IMG/VR virus record: IMGVR_UViG_3300006736_000081
Location: 1-25,892 of that record
From: a virus
DNA: 25,892 nt
Strand: one strand, 5' to 3'
Position 1 is the stretch's first letter; each line of letters opens with the position of its first letter. The translations under genes and the position numbers were made by a program. Shown one piece after another: positions 13,735 to 22,314 of this stretch. Below the pieces are notes generated by a model. That model did no database searches and was not told the origin of the DNA. It was given only the letters and a program-made list of their open reading frames with translations.

Positions 13735-14847
13735 ATGAGTAGAACACATGCAAACAAGTTGTCGTTCCACGATGACGCGCGTTTCCTGAATCGCAAGGTC
13801 TTCTATACCGGGACCGGGGCATTGGAGCGGGGTGTCGGTCTCTGTTATGACCAGGACCGAGGCACTGCAACCAGTGTCGATGACAAGCGCGATGTCAATG
13901 TGGAGTTACCTGGAAGCGGTACGCAGAACAACCTTGCTTTCGCAGGGGTGACGGTGCGCGCTTACGAGAACGCAGAGCCGAATGGTCAGTGGGTCGAGAT
14001 CCACGAACCAGGGGGTTTGGCGTACATTTCGACCAATCTAGCTACCGTGGTCAATGCGACTCGCTTGACCTGTTCGGCAGGCACCGGCAATGCCGGTCGT
14101 TTCCACACCGCAGGGTTTAGTGGTCGAGGAACGGCATTGGCACTGCAAACCAAGGCAGCATTGTCGGCCACCGGCAGCACTCCCGGCGTATTGGGTTCGT
14201 TGTTGGACGGGTCCGCATTGGTGAGTACAACCCCCTGGAAGACCATTTCCAATGGCGGGACGGTATTCGCCAATGCCCAGGCGGGAGATTATGTATTCGT
14301 CCTGGGTGGTCACACCGATGCGACCGGCGTAACGGTCCTTACACCGCAACGGCATACCATCGCCAGTGTCACCAGTGACGCGATTGCGGTTATGACCGAT
14401 GCCGTGGCAACGGTCGATTCCAACGTATCGCTCTATGTGGTCCGAGGGAATCCGGTCGTACTGGCATTGTTGCAGGACGGCGAGGAATCCGGTCTGACTG
14501 AGTGGATCACCCCCGACAGTGCCACAGCGGTTGCATCGATGATTAGCGGAATGACCTTCATTCACGGTGGATCAACGGGACTTGCTGCTGACTCAACCTT
14601 TGTTCTGGCTGATGGGACATTCAGTGGGCAGACCAAGGGTTTCAAGTTGATGGGTGCATTAACCACAAGTGATTATGTGGTGACTGTTACCAGTGGTCTG
14701 GTTATCGATCCAACAGCAGCGTCATTGACACTATCTTTCGGAGCTTTAGCAACAGCGACGCTTGATGGGGCTAATGATTCATCTACTTTCACTTGGAAGG
14801 TGGATAATTGGGTCATCGATAGTAATGTCGGGACCGCATTGGCCTAA
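13735..14847 (+). CDS. Beta-rich capsid-associated or decoration protein
   Basis: A 370-residue protein. ATG 13735 (GGAG ten bases upstream) is preferred to ATG 13693, which follows the hairpin without a ribosome binding site; the longer form would have 384 residues. The sequence is rich in Gly, Thr, Ala and Val, low in charge and almost wholly beta-like (AGDYVFVLGGHTDATGVTVL, VTVTSGLVIDPTAASLTLSF). The first 60 residues (KVFYTGTGALERGVGLCYDQ) resemble the small capsid-companion proteins often encoded right after the shell protein. Probable head decoration or fibre. A strong terminator follows. Confidence 0.65.
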   Translation: MSRTHANKLSFHDDARFLNRKVFYTGTGALERGVGLCYDQDRGTATSVDDKRDVNVELPGSGTQNNLAFAGVTVRAYENAEPNGQWVEIHEPGGLAYISTNLATVVNATRLTCSAGTGNAGRFHTAGFSGRGTALALQTKAALSATGSTPGVLGSLLDGSALVSTTPWKTISNGGTVFANAQAGDYVFVLGGHTDATGVTVLTPQRHTIASVTSDAIAVMTDAVATVDSNVSLYVVRGNPVVLALLQDGEESGLTEWITPDSATAVASMISGMTFIHGGSTGLAADSTFVLADGTFSGQTKGFKLMGALTTSDYVVTVTSGLVIDPTAASLTLSFGALATATLDGANDSSTFTWKVDNWVIDSNVGTALA

Positions 14848-14879
14848 CCTGAGTATTCGGGCGTATGCCCTTATCTGGT

Positions 14880-14924
14880 TGCGAGGGTGGTAATTCACCC
14901 CAGGTTGCCACCCTCGCATTATTT
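14880..14924 (+). terminator. Strong intrinsic terminator closing the head operon
   Basis: TGCGAGGGTGG (14880-14890) pairs perfectly with CCACCCTCGCA (14908-14918) around a 17-base loop, giving an 11-bp GC-rich stem, and TTATTTTT follows directly. It is 32 bases after the stop of the capsid-associated gene and 31 before the next start codon. This is the clearest terminator in the window, separating head from connector/tail genes. A smaller GGGC-GTAT-GCCC hairpin lies just upstream at 14859-14870. Confidence 0.92.
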
Positions 14925-14954
14925 TTAACTTGGAGAGTAACGGGAGACAGAACA

Positions 14955-15608
14955 ATGGAATGGAACATCGAAACAGATACCGACGCGAAGCACCTGATTA
15001 CCATTGAACGGCTGTTGGGCTGTGAGAGCGGAACCCCGATACCGGAGGGTGTGGTTAATCTGTATCTAAAAACACGCCTACTATACAGCCGACTAGGGAT
15101 GAACCCCGAAAGCATGAAACCGGGGATCTTCGCCGTGATCGTGCTGATGGGCTTGGCGAGCGAGGAAATGCACGAGCGGATCAACGATATCCTGCTTGGT
15201 GAAGTGGATGACGATACCGACGCTGATGGTCAACCCAATCCACCGGCACAGAAACCCAAGCCGGTCAAGGTTGCCGTCAAGAAAGCGGCGACCCGTACCA
15301 ATACCCGCAAGAAGAAGGTGAAGAAAAAGCCAGGGCGCAAGAAGAAGAGCAAGGCAGTCAAAGTGACTCACGCGCCACTGCCGGATGATGTGGAAATCTT
15401 CACCCCTGGTCAGCAAGTGACAGTGATCCACCGTAACAACCGATTCCCTGGTCAGATTGCTACCCAGATTCGCCCAGGGATGTACAACGTCACCCTGACC
15501 AACGGTATGACCCTGCGTAAGAAATCAGCGGATATATCATCCGGTGCAGTCAGGGTGCCGGAAGTGGTTGCATCTAACCCCCATGCCGTCAATAGTGAGG
15601 ATATATAA
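14955..15608 (+). CDS. Lys-rich protein with SH3/Tudor-like C-terminus
   Basis: A 217-residue protein with CGGGAGA upstream of ATG 14955. An earlier ATG at 14865 lies inside terminator sequence and is rejected. Residues 1-90 are helical (ITIERLLGCESG, GIFAVIVLMGLASEEMHERI). Residues 100-140 form a Pro/Lys-rich linker resembling histone H1-like or DNA-compacting tails (ATRTNTRKKKVKKKPGRKKK). Residues 150-195 (FTPGQQVTVIHRNNRFPGQI, GMYNVTLTNGMTLRKKSADI) look like a small SH3/Tudor-like barrel. I do not recognise the whole protein. Nucleic-acid contact near the head-tail junction is an inference. Confidence 0.62.
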   Translation: MEWNIETDTDAKHLITIERLLGCESGTPIPEGVVNLYLKTRLLYSRLGMNPESMKPGIFAVIVLMGLASEEMHERINDILLGEVDDDTDADGQPNPPAQKPKPVKVAVKKAATRTNTRKKKVKKKPGRKKKSKAVKVTHAPLPDDVEIFTPGQQVTVIHRNNRFPGQIATQIRPGMYNVTLTNGMTLRKKSADISSGAVRVPEVVASNPHAVNSEDI

Positions 15609-15610
15609 CG

Positions 15611-16411
15611 ATGCCGGGATCGCCGTTAGCCGTAGATTATCCATCGATTGCCAAGGAAGTCTCATGGGAAATGGGTTACGGGCGTGATATATCCATACTC
15701 AATGCGACCCGTTTAGACCTATTGGCGTATGTGATCGCCAAGGGGATGCGGCAAGTCTATTGGCCCCCGCCCACCGAGGTTCGTCCAGGTGGAGTGTCCA
15801 GGTCATACCGATGGCGATTCATGCAGCAGGACACCGCTATCGATACGGTTATCGGGCAGGGTGACTATCAAATGCCGGAAGACTTCGGGGGGGTGGTGGA
15901 TGTCATCACCTTCCAGACGACCACCCTTAGAGATCCAATCGAGATTACCGGCGAACAGGAAATCAGACGACGACGGCAGAACCGCACCTATAATGCCCGA
16001 CCATTCCTGGCCGCGCAGATGCCGCGCCCCTCAACCGGCGCACTGGCACAACAGTTTGATATGCAGTTATACCCAACCCCTGATGCCGTCTATACCCTGG
16101 AATACACCTACCATGTCGTACCCTGGACCCTGGATGCGGATCACCCCTATCCATTGGGTGGGGATATGTTGGGTCAATTGTTTATGGAATCATGCCTAGG
16201 TGCCGTCGAGCAGCATATCAAGAAAGCCCCAGGGATTCACACACAGTTATTCGGGGATATGTTACGCGCGGCAATCGTGACCGACCGCACTACATCGGTC
16301 CCTCATACCTTGGGATATAACGCCGACCGTAGCGATTCAGCGCAAACCAATCGTTTTAACCGTAATACCAGGGGCGACGACGGATACTACGTCACCTTCG
16401 CAGGAGAATAG
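15611..16411 (+). CDS. Putative head-tail adaptor / connector
   Basis: A 266-residue protein with GAGGA 9-10 bases before ATG 15611. It lies between the head operon and the large tail protein. The segment MQLYPTPDAVYTLEYTYHVV followed by PWTLDADHPYPLGGDMLGQL matches a recurrent pattern in podovirus connector proteins of the T7 gp11 / P22 gp4-like class, which form a ring under the portal. The N-terminal helices (LAVDYPSIAKEVSWEMGYGR) and the WRFMQQ turn agree. The call combines motif recognition and gene order; it is not certain which subclass. Confidence 0.68.
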   Translation: MPGSPLAVDYPSIAKEVSWEMGYGRDISILNATRLDLLAYVIAKGMRQVYWPPPTEVRPGGVSRSYRWRFMQQDTAIDTVIGQGDYQMPEDFGGVVDVITFQTTTLRDPIEITGEQEIRRRRQNRTYNARPFLAAQMPRPSTGALAQQFDMQLYPTPDAVYTLEYTYHVVPWTLDADHPYPLGGDMLGQLFMESCLGAVEQHIKKAPGIHTQLFGDMLRAAIVTDRTTSVPHTLGYNADRSDSAQTNRFNRNTRGDDGYYVTFAGE

Positions 16412-16413
16412 AG

Positions 16414-16755
16414 ATGCAGACGATTCCCGAAACCGGCGCAGTACCGACATTCAGTACAGCTACCGGCACCAATGCGGCAGCAGTGATTACCTTAGCGGCA
16501 GATGACGAAGAGGTGCATGTGATCGATTGGATTCATTACAGCTTCGATCAGGTGCCAGCGGCGGCACTCACCCTGACAGTCGCCATCGGTGGTGTCACCA
16601 AATTCACCCGACAGATAGCGGCGGGTCTGGTGCAATCGAGAGACAATATCCCCTTTGAGGGTGGTCTCTATGGCGAAAAAGGTGATGCGGTTGTCATTAC
16701 ACTTGGGGCAGGTGGTGCGACAGTGGTAGGCACTGTGAATGCGAGGTCAAGATGA
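16414..16755 (+). CDS. Tandem paralogue A, small beta-rich virion protein
   Basis: A 113-residue protein starting two bases after the connector stop. It shares with the next gene IPETGA-PTFST at the N-terminus, LAAD...HVIDW in the middle, PF-GG-YG-KGD and a C-terminal N-RSR, so the two are clear paralogues from a tandem duplication. Beta-rich, neutral and without Cys, it looks like a small virion accessory or decoration protein. No named family is recognised. The stop overlaps the next start (ATGA), so the pair is translationally coupled. Confidence 0.7.
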   Translation: MQTIPETGAVPTFSTATGTNAAAVITLAADDEEVHVIDWIHYSFDQVPAAALTLTVAIGGVTKFTRQIAAGLVQSRDNIPFEGGLYGEKGDAVVITLGAGGATVVGTVNARSR

Positions 16756-17090
16756 AGGCAATACCTGAAACTGGTGCAAAGCCTACATTCAGCACTGAAT
16801 CCGGCGTATCAAATCTGACTGTCTCTTTAGCGGCAGATGCCGAGCATACCCATGTGATCGATTGGGTAGATTTCAGTTACGAGGATGCGACCAATGCGGC
16901 ACCAACTGAAATATCGATCATTGATGATTTTGATACAGTGCTATGGCGATGGCAGATATTGGATAACCTTGTTGGGTTGGCGAGGTTCATACCGTTCCCT
17001 GGTGGAATCTACGGCACCAAGGGCAAACGCCTGCGGGTGACGCTATCCAATACGGGACCGACTGCCTCTCTGAACGTCAGAAGCAGATAA
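16752..17090 (+). CDS. Tandem paralogue B, small beta-rich virion protein
   Basis: A 112-residue protein beginning at an ATGA overlap with its paralogue. The N-terminus KAIPETGAKPTFST, HVIDWVDFSY, FIPFPGGIYGTKGK and NVRSR align with paralogue A, while the segment between (ISIIDDFDTVLWRWQILDNL) has diverged. Keeping both copies with different surfaces would suit heteromeric assembly or a change of ligand. Probably a virion surface protein; function unknown. Confidence 0.7.
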   Translation: MKAIPETGAKPTFSTESGVSNLTVSLAADAEHTHVIDWVDFSYEDATNAAPTEISIIDDFDTVLWRWQILDNLVGLARFIPFPGGIYGTKGKRLRVTLSNTGPTASLNVRSR

Positions 17091-17125
17091 ATGTAGAAAC
17101 TTAAACACGAAAAGGAGTAAACATT

Positions 17126-18022
17126 ATGCCAGGACACAATATACACAGTAAGCTAACGCTTGGGCATTTTCCCGCTGAATGGACAGGGTTCTATATCCCT
17201 GGTCATGGCAATATGGAAGGTTGGGGGGCGACGGTCCCCTCTGATGGGGCAACAGGTTGGGGCAAAGGCGCGCGTTTCAGGGACACCAACGCGACCGGCG
17301 ATACCGATGGGGTATATATCAACATCGGTGACAAGGATTCAGCAAACTTCGATGTTATCACCGAATTGAGCCTGGAAGCGGATCTAGCCTTGGCGACCAG
17401 TGGCAACGGTGCCAGCAAGATTGGTGTATTTGATACGGCAGGGTATTTTGCAACAGCAACCGCCGAGGCTGTGTTAGCCGAAATCGGCAAGCATATCACC
17501 AGTACCCAGGCGTTTTTGAATATCCCATTGGGAGCGTTCACGAATGATATCGGCGTAGCACTGGCAGTATATGCGGCGGCACCGGCAGCAGGGTATCACG
17601 CAGTTGCAGAGGGCTTAGGGATACAGTGGGGGGCGCACGCAAACCCGACACCCATCGGAACATCCATTCCTTACCCACCAGACCTGGACCCTGCATCGAA
17701 CATCATCATGCACTTCTTGGCGGCTAAGGCTGGTGCCACTATTGGCGATGCCGTAATCTGGACAGTGACGGCATTCGAGAACATCGACGGTGCCTTGTAT
17801 GACGCTGATAGTGATTTTGGTGGCGACTCTTCCGCGATGACCGGCGATGCGGCCACTAAGACCTGTCAAGAGGAAACCTTGACGCTGGCAGCAGCAAACA
17901 TTACAGGTTCGCCGGGATGCTTAAATCTGACCATTCAACCGAAAGACGGCACCCTTGGTACGGACGATGTGATCCTGCTTGGCGTTTGGTTGGAGTACAC
18001 CCGAAAACTTCTGACTGCATAA
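17126..18022 (+). CDS. Probable structural (virion) protein
   Basis: A 298-residue protein with a strong AAGGAG ten bases before ATG 17126, suggesting high expression. It is Ala/Gly/Thr-rich and predicted beta-dominant, opening HSKLTLGHFPAEWTGFYIPG and ending in a block (TIQPKDGTLGTDDVILLGVW, then LEYTR) that looks like the closing strands of a jelly-roll or carbohydrate-binding fold. It sits between connector and large tail protein. Candidate roles are tail or neck appendage, or capsid fibre. No family name can be given. Confidence 0.6.
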   Translation: MPGHNIHSKLTLGHFPAEWTGFYIPGHGNMEGWGATVPSDGATGWGKGARFRDTNATGDTDGVYINIGDKDSANFDVITELSLEADLALATSGNGASKIGVFDTAGYFATATAEAVLAEIGKHITSTQAFLNIPLGAFTNDIGVALAVYAAAPAAGYHAVAEGLGIQWGAHANPTPIGTSIPYPPDLDPASNIIMHFLAAKAGATIGDAVIWTVTAFENIDGALYDADSDFGGDSSAMTGDAATKTCQEETLTLAAANITGSPGCLNLTIQPKDGTLGTDDVILLGVWLEYTRKLLTA

Positions 18023-18031
18023 GACTATCTC

Positions 18032-21000
18032 ATGGCACAGCAAGCACCAATGGAATTGCAGTGGCCGTTGGGTGGGATCTCTAAGAAGGTCCAGGTCCAG
18101 AGTCAACCCCCCTATACCACCCCTGACGCTCAGAATGTACGTCATACCGACGTAATTGAAGGGCGCACCAGGGGTGGGTCTAGGGCTGGTCTGGGTAAGA
18201 TGTGGGAGGAAAGCGCGGGAACAAAGGTTATTGATGATGTAACAAAAGTGGTGGTTGAAGTTGACGCACAAGGTAGTAGTGCAATCGAGAAGATACAAAT
18301 CAATGTGGATAAACATCATTTTTCAGGTGGAGAGGTAATTGAAATACGAGGACAAACCATTGTTACACCACAGGGAGATCCGTCGCCACTGAATGGGGAG
18401 TGGACCGTTGAGTTTGTGGATGCCGATAATTTTCTATTAGCAGAATCAACAGATAAAGCACTTCCAAATATATTAGTTAATGGGTTGATAACAACCAGGG
18501 TTAATCTACTGGCACAGGTGGACTTTGTTACTAATAAAAGAGTTGAGGAACGCACCAAGAAGATTATCACTGATAAATTCCAAGCAGATGATTTAGGGGA
18601 TAATTGGAAAACAGTGAGTAAAGGGGGATCGATTGATTTTTCTTTTCCAACTGTTTTACGAGGAATGGCAGCAGCAGAATATGATGATGAGGTAGCTTGT
18701 GCCTATAAAGAGGTGGATCACGATAATCAGTTTGATTTCGAGACCGAAGGTAAACATGAAATAGGGATACATATTATTCCTTATCGTGGCTCACATCGGG
18801 GGACATACAAGCTGTATATATGTATGGAGGATGGTGATCCATCGGCAAGCGCGGCAGATGGAGTTACTGTTACATTAACATTGGGTGTGACAGCGGGTTC
18901 GTTCAGTGGGACAGTCAATGTTCCTAGTTCACTATCTATATCCAGTGTCTCTATACCGGCAGTAAACTTTCAAACAGTCAGCGGTACGATATTAAACGAG
19001 GCAGGCAATGGAGTTGATAAGGCGGGATGGTTTCGCCTGATATTGAAAAGAGGGTTTTTCGGGTTTGACCAATTATCAGGATGGTGGCAAGGGACGAAAC
19101 TTTTTCAAATTTTCGCGCAAAACGGATTTGGAAATCCAGACATTACCTTACCAGCCGATGGTAATGAGTTGATTGTTGTTCCTTTATTGCCGGGAGGTGC
19201 GGAAAACTCCGAGTTTCCAGAGGATCGGGTGGGGTTTGGAATGGTGCCGAGAGCGGAGAACGACATCACCCTGGTCGATACATGGCAGTATATCTATGAA
19301 AAAGGGGTGATCCCTACAAGACGTTCCCTGGTTGTAGCATCAGCATGTGGAAAAATGTCTTTCAATAAGGATTTATGGAAACTGGAAGATTTACAGAATC
19401 TTGATGGTACTAAATCTAAAACAGGGTTAGCAGCGGATCGCAATATACAGAGCGTTCAATATGAGCAAGATTTATTGATAGCGGATTTTTCTGAGGCTAG
19501 AGCAGCAGGAAAAGGGCAGAACAGGGTTGATGGAATAGATGAGCCTGGGCATATAGAAACTGTAAAGTTAGTCAGTAATACACTGTTAAAGGATATAAAT
19601 GTAAAGTTTGAAGAATTGGGGATAGTCAGTACGGATGATCTGGTGTATGTCAGACGAGAACTTTACGCCAGCATTACATCCGTTGATGCAGGGGGTGGGG
19701 AGATAGTTGGTGAACCGGCAGGTTTTCCGTTACAGGTTTTTGAGGCAGTTTATATCCCTGGCTCACAAAGCGGGGCTACTCTGGGTTTAACATGGTTTGG
19801 GGGTTCCAAGCCTGACCACATGGATGGTACAAGTGGGAATAGCGCGTTAGCCAAATGGGAAGTTGTGACATATGAGGTGCATCGATGCCCGAAAATATAT
19901 CAACCAACACACCCTGTTAATCCATTAAATCATTTTGTTAGATGGGAAGCAAGAAAAAGAGGGGGGCAAGATCAAGGGACGTTTGGTTTTCCTCCCCTGG
20001 GTTGTCCAATCATTTGTAAATGGTCAAACAGAATTTGCATGGCCGGAAATCCTTCGTTCCAATGGTTCATGTCCAGACAGGGTGACCCCACAGATTGGGA
20101 TTATGGCGCGGCATTACAAGGGGATAGTGCGGCGGCAACCTACGGGGATAACGCCGATGCCGGTACATTGGGTGAAGAGATCCGCGCATTGGTCCCATTT
20201 GGCGATGACCACCTGATATTCGGATTGAAAACTGAGACCTGGGTAATGCGGGGTGATCCAGGGTTTGGGGGGCGATTACTCAATATATCCAGGAGCGTCG
20301 GTTTTCTTGATCGGGATGCCTATTGTCATGGTCCCAACGGTGAACTGGTATTCATGTCATTAAACGGTTTGTATGGGATGTCAGGGCAGGGCAGTTTACC
20401 AGAACCGATATCTTTGGGGACACTACCAGAGGATCTGTTAAACATAGAACGGTCCAACTATCAAGTGACGATGGAGTATTCTGTAAAAGAGCGAGGGATT
20501 CACATCTTCCTGACCCCTCGTGTACGCAATATCCGCAGACATTTCTATTTCGATTGGGATACCAAGACCTTCCTTCCAGATAAGTATCGATTGGATCAAG
20601 AAGCAACAGCGATATTTAGATATAACTCACAACTCGATGACGCAGAATATGTGTTAATAGGTGGTCGTGATGGATATATCCGTAGGTACGACGAGCGTTT
20701 TGAGTTGGATGACGGGGAAGAAATTGACAATTACATCATCATTGGACCATTGGCAGTGGGGGGCGATCACTTCACAGAAGGGTTTGTGCATGAGATAGAG
20801 GGGGTTCTGGCTCAACATAGCGGACCTTTATCCTACAACATTCTATCCGGCGCGACTGCGGAAGAAGCGGTAAAGAGTACCACCAGGGAAGCGGCGGGGC
20901 ATTGGTTCGCAGGTGATAACCCTATCGATTATCCCAGGACAGCGGGACGCTATATCTGTATCAAGATTGGTAATCATAGTGTGGGCAGGGCATGGGCGTT

Positions 21001-21052
21001 AGAGGCTATACGGACGGTTATGGAGCGTGGGGCGCGGTTCAGGAGAGACTAA
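18032..21052 (+). CDS. Large tail hub / nozzle protein with inserted domains
   Basis: A 1006-residue protein. The N-terminus (MELQWPLGGISKKVQVQSQP) and C-terminal half (ICKWSNRICMAGNPSFQWFM, WVMRGDPGFGGRLLNISRSV, ELVFMSLNGLYGMSGQ) resemble the beta-propeller tail nozzle proteins of podoviruses (T7 gp12 / P22 gp10-like), expected to bind under the connector and close the tail. Residues 70-160 look like an FCCH-like beta domain (GEWTVEFVDADNFLLAEST), similar to that in the protein at 7455. Residues 180-340 resemble a lectin-like jelly roll (DKFQADDLGDNWKTV onward). DNA over roughly 18230-19980 is visibly more AT-rich than the gene's ends, suggesting an acquired insert. The frame is intact. Confidence 0.66.
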   Translation: MAQQAPMELQWPLGGISKKVQVQSQPPYTTPDAQNVRHTDVIEGRTRGGSRAGLGKMWEESAGTKVIDDVTKVVVEVDAQGSSAIEKIQINVDKHHFSGGEVIEIRGQTIVTPQGDPSPLNGEWTVEFVDADNFLLAESTDKALPNILVNGLITTRVNLLAQVDFVTNKRVEERTKKIITDKFQADDLGDNWKTVSKGGSIDFSFPTVLRGMAAAEYDDEVACAYKEVDHDNQFDFETEGKHEIGIHIIPYRGSHRGTYKLYICMEDGDPSASAADGVTVTLTLGVTAGSFSGTVNVPSSLSISSVSIPAVNFQTVSGTILNEAGNGVDKAGWFRLILKRGFFGFDQLSGWWQGTKLFQIFAQNGFGNPDITLPADGNELIVVPLLPGGAENSEFPEDRVGFGMVPRAENDITLVDTWQYIYEKGVIPTRRSLVVASACGKMSFNKDLWKLEDLQNLDGTKSKTGLAADRNIQSVQYEQDLLIADFSEARAAGKGQNRVDGIDEPGHIETVKLVSNTLLKDINVKFEELGIVSTDDLVYVRRELYASITSVDAGGGEIVGEPAGFPLQVFEAVYIPGSQSGATLGLTWFGGSKPDHMDGTSGNSALAKWEVVTYEVHRCPKIYQPTHPVNPLNHFVRWEARKRGGQDQGTFGFPPLGCPIICKWSNRICMAGNPSFQWFMSRQGDPTDWDYGAALQGDSAAATYGDNADAGTLGEEIRALVPFGDDHLIFGLKTETWVMRGDPGFGGRLLNISRSVGFLDRDAYCHGPNGELVFMSLNGLYGMSGQGSLPEPISLGTLPEDLLNIERSNYQVTMEYSVKERGIHIFLTPRVRNIRRHFYFDWDTKTFLPDKYRLDQEATAIFRYNSQLDDAEYVLIGGRDGYIRRYDERFELDDGEEIDNYIIIGPLAVGGDHFTEGFVHEIEGVLAQHSGPLSYNILSGATAEEAVKSTTREAAGHWFAGDNPIDYPRTAGRYICIKIGNHSVGRAWALEAIRTVMERGARFRRD

Positions 21053-21454
21053 GTGCCGACAGTATCTAACAGCATACGAACCGCTGTAAACACGATGGAT
21101 GATGTGCGCCGCGCCTTGATGAAGATCCTACAGGATATGGGGATCATTAAGCGGAATACTGTCACCGTGGATGCCGCCTACTCTATTACCCGATTCGATT
21201 CAATAATATATGTGGATGCAGAAGACGCATTACCAGCAGTAGGTATCAATATAACGCTTCCTCCGACCGGCAACCTGAGCCGGGGGTTCCAGGTGGATGT
21301 CAAGAAGATTGATATCAGTACCAATAAAGTGACCATTAAAGTCGATAATGAAGATACTGAAACGATAGATCTGGCGACTGACCTGGAGATAAGCACACCC
21401 CAGGCGAGTCGTACCCTATCGTGCAATGGGGGGGCTCTTTGGCATGTCCTATGA
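21053..21454 (+). CDS. Tail fibre protein, N-terminal/adaptor type
   Basis: A 133-residue protein that starts at GTG 21053, directly after the previous stop. Residues 15-30 form a helix (DDVRRALMKILQDMGII). From about 40 the sequence (VDAAYSITRFDSIIYVDAED, VDVKKIDISTNKVTIKVDNE, SRTLSCNGGALWHVL) is a motif widespread in phage fibres and spikes, a beta module of the form Y-V-D-A..T-L-P..V-K-K..V-T-I..W-x-V. It may link the long fibre to the tail. The stop overlaps the next gene by eleven bases. Confidence 0.78.
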   Translation: MPTVSNSIRTAVNTMDDVRRALMKILQDMGIIKRNTVTVDAAYSITRFDSIIYVDAEDALPAVGINITLPPTGNLSRGFQVDVKKIDISTNKVTIKVDNEDTETIDLATDLEISTPQASRTLSCNGGALWHVL

Positions 21455-22304
21455 TCCGATACTAGGTATCGCCAATATAGTCGAGGACACAACCCCCCAA
21501 TTAGGGGGCAATCTGGATACCCAGACATTCACCGTTGACGGGCGTGATGTCGGCACCGATGGCACCAAGTTGGACAGTGTTGAATCGGGGGCAGATGTCA
21601 CCGATGCGACAAACGTGGATGCCGCCGGTGCCACAATGAACGCTGATACCGACGTATCCAGCAATAGTTATGTTGTGGATGAAGATGATATGTCGTCTGA
21701 TTCGGCCACCAAATTAGCAACACAACAAAGTATTAAGGCATATGTAGATGCAGGAGATGCCGCCCCCGCCACACGACCATACTTAGTTACAAATTATTAC
21801 ACTAGAAATGGGTCAATAACCATAACACCATTTATTACAAACAGTGATACGACTGCACAAATGTATGGATTACGAGTCGTATATAACGCCGGTGCATCGG
21901 TTGTTATTGTTAAATTTTATCAAAACCAGCTACCTGAATGGGTCGATGTTTCCGAAGATATAACCGTATATCTTCCCGTTCAACTAATCAATGCTACTCC
22001 GACATCGGGTGAAGGTTGCTACCATCAAGTTTTTGTAGATTATTTCGACCCTGCTGGAGTGGCAGGAGTTATCTCAGAATATACAGCAACGGCTAAATTT
22101 AATGATCTAAATGCGATGGGTTGGACACACACACATACTGATATGCTTAATATTGGGACGATTGCGGGTGGAACTTTACCGAGTGAAGCAGTGTTTGGGA
22201 TAGCATGGACAGCACCAATTAACGATAACAGTAAATGGACAATGAGTAATACTAAATATCTCAATCAAGCAAACATGCTTCAATTAGAGTGTGTGCCACT
22301 ATAA
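21444..22304 (+). CDS. Tail fibre, probable receptor-binding protein
   Basis: A 286-residue protein starting at ATG 21444 with a GGGGGG run upstream; an ATG at 21426 is less likely. The N-terminal half holds classic phage fibre motifs: NIVEDTTPQLGGNLDTQTFT, VDGRDVGTDGTKLDSVESGA and DMSSDSATKLATQQSIKAYV. Residues 110-286 (RPYLVTNYYTRNGSITITPF onward) differ in composition: the DNA from about 21775 is AT-rich, and the sequence is beta-rich with many Thr, Asn and Tyr. The C-terminal part is probably the exchangeable receptor-binding tip. Host receptor unknown. Confidence 0.8.
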   Translation: MSYDPILGIANIVEDTTPQLGGNLDTQTFTVDGRDVGTDGTKLDSVESGADVTDATNVDAAGATMNADTDVSSNSYVVDEDDMSSDSATKLATQQSIKAYVDAGDAAPATRPYLVTNYYTRNGSITITPFITNSDTTAQMYGLRVVYNAGASVVIVKFYQNQLPEWVDVSEDITVYLPVQLINATPTSGEGCYHQVFVDYFDPAGVAGVISEYTATAKFNDLNAMGWTHTHTDMLNIGTIAGGTLPSEAVFGIAWTAPINDNSKWTMSNTKYLNQANMLQLECVPL

Positions 22305-22314
22305 GGATTATTTA

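Noticed and set aside
14038-14565. 175-codon minus-strand open frame
   Set aside because: It is antisense to the beta-rich capsid-associated gene and has an odd Cys/His/Arg/Gln composition typical of a shadow frame.
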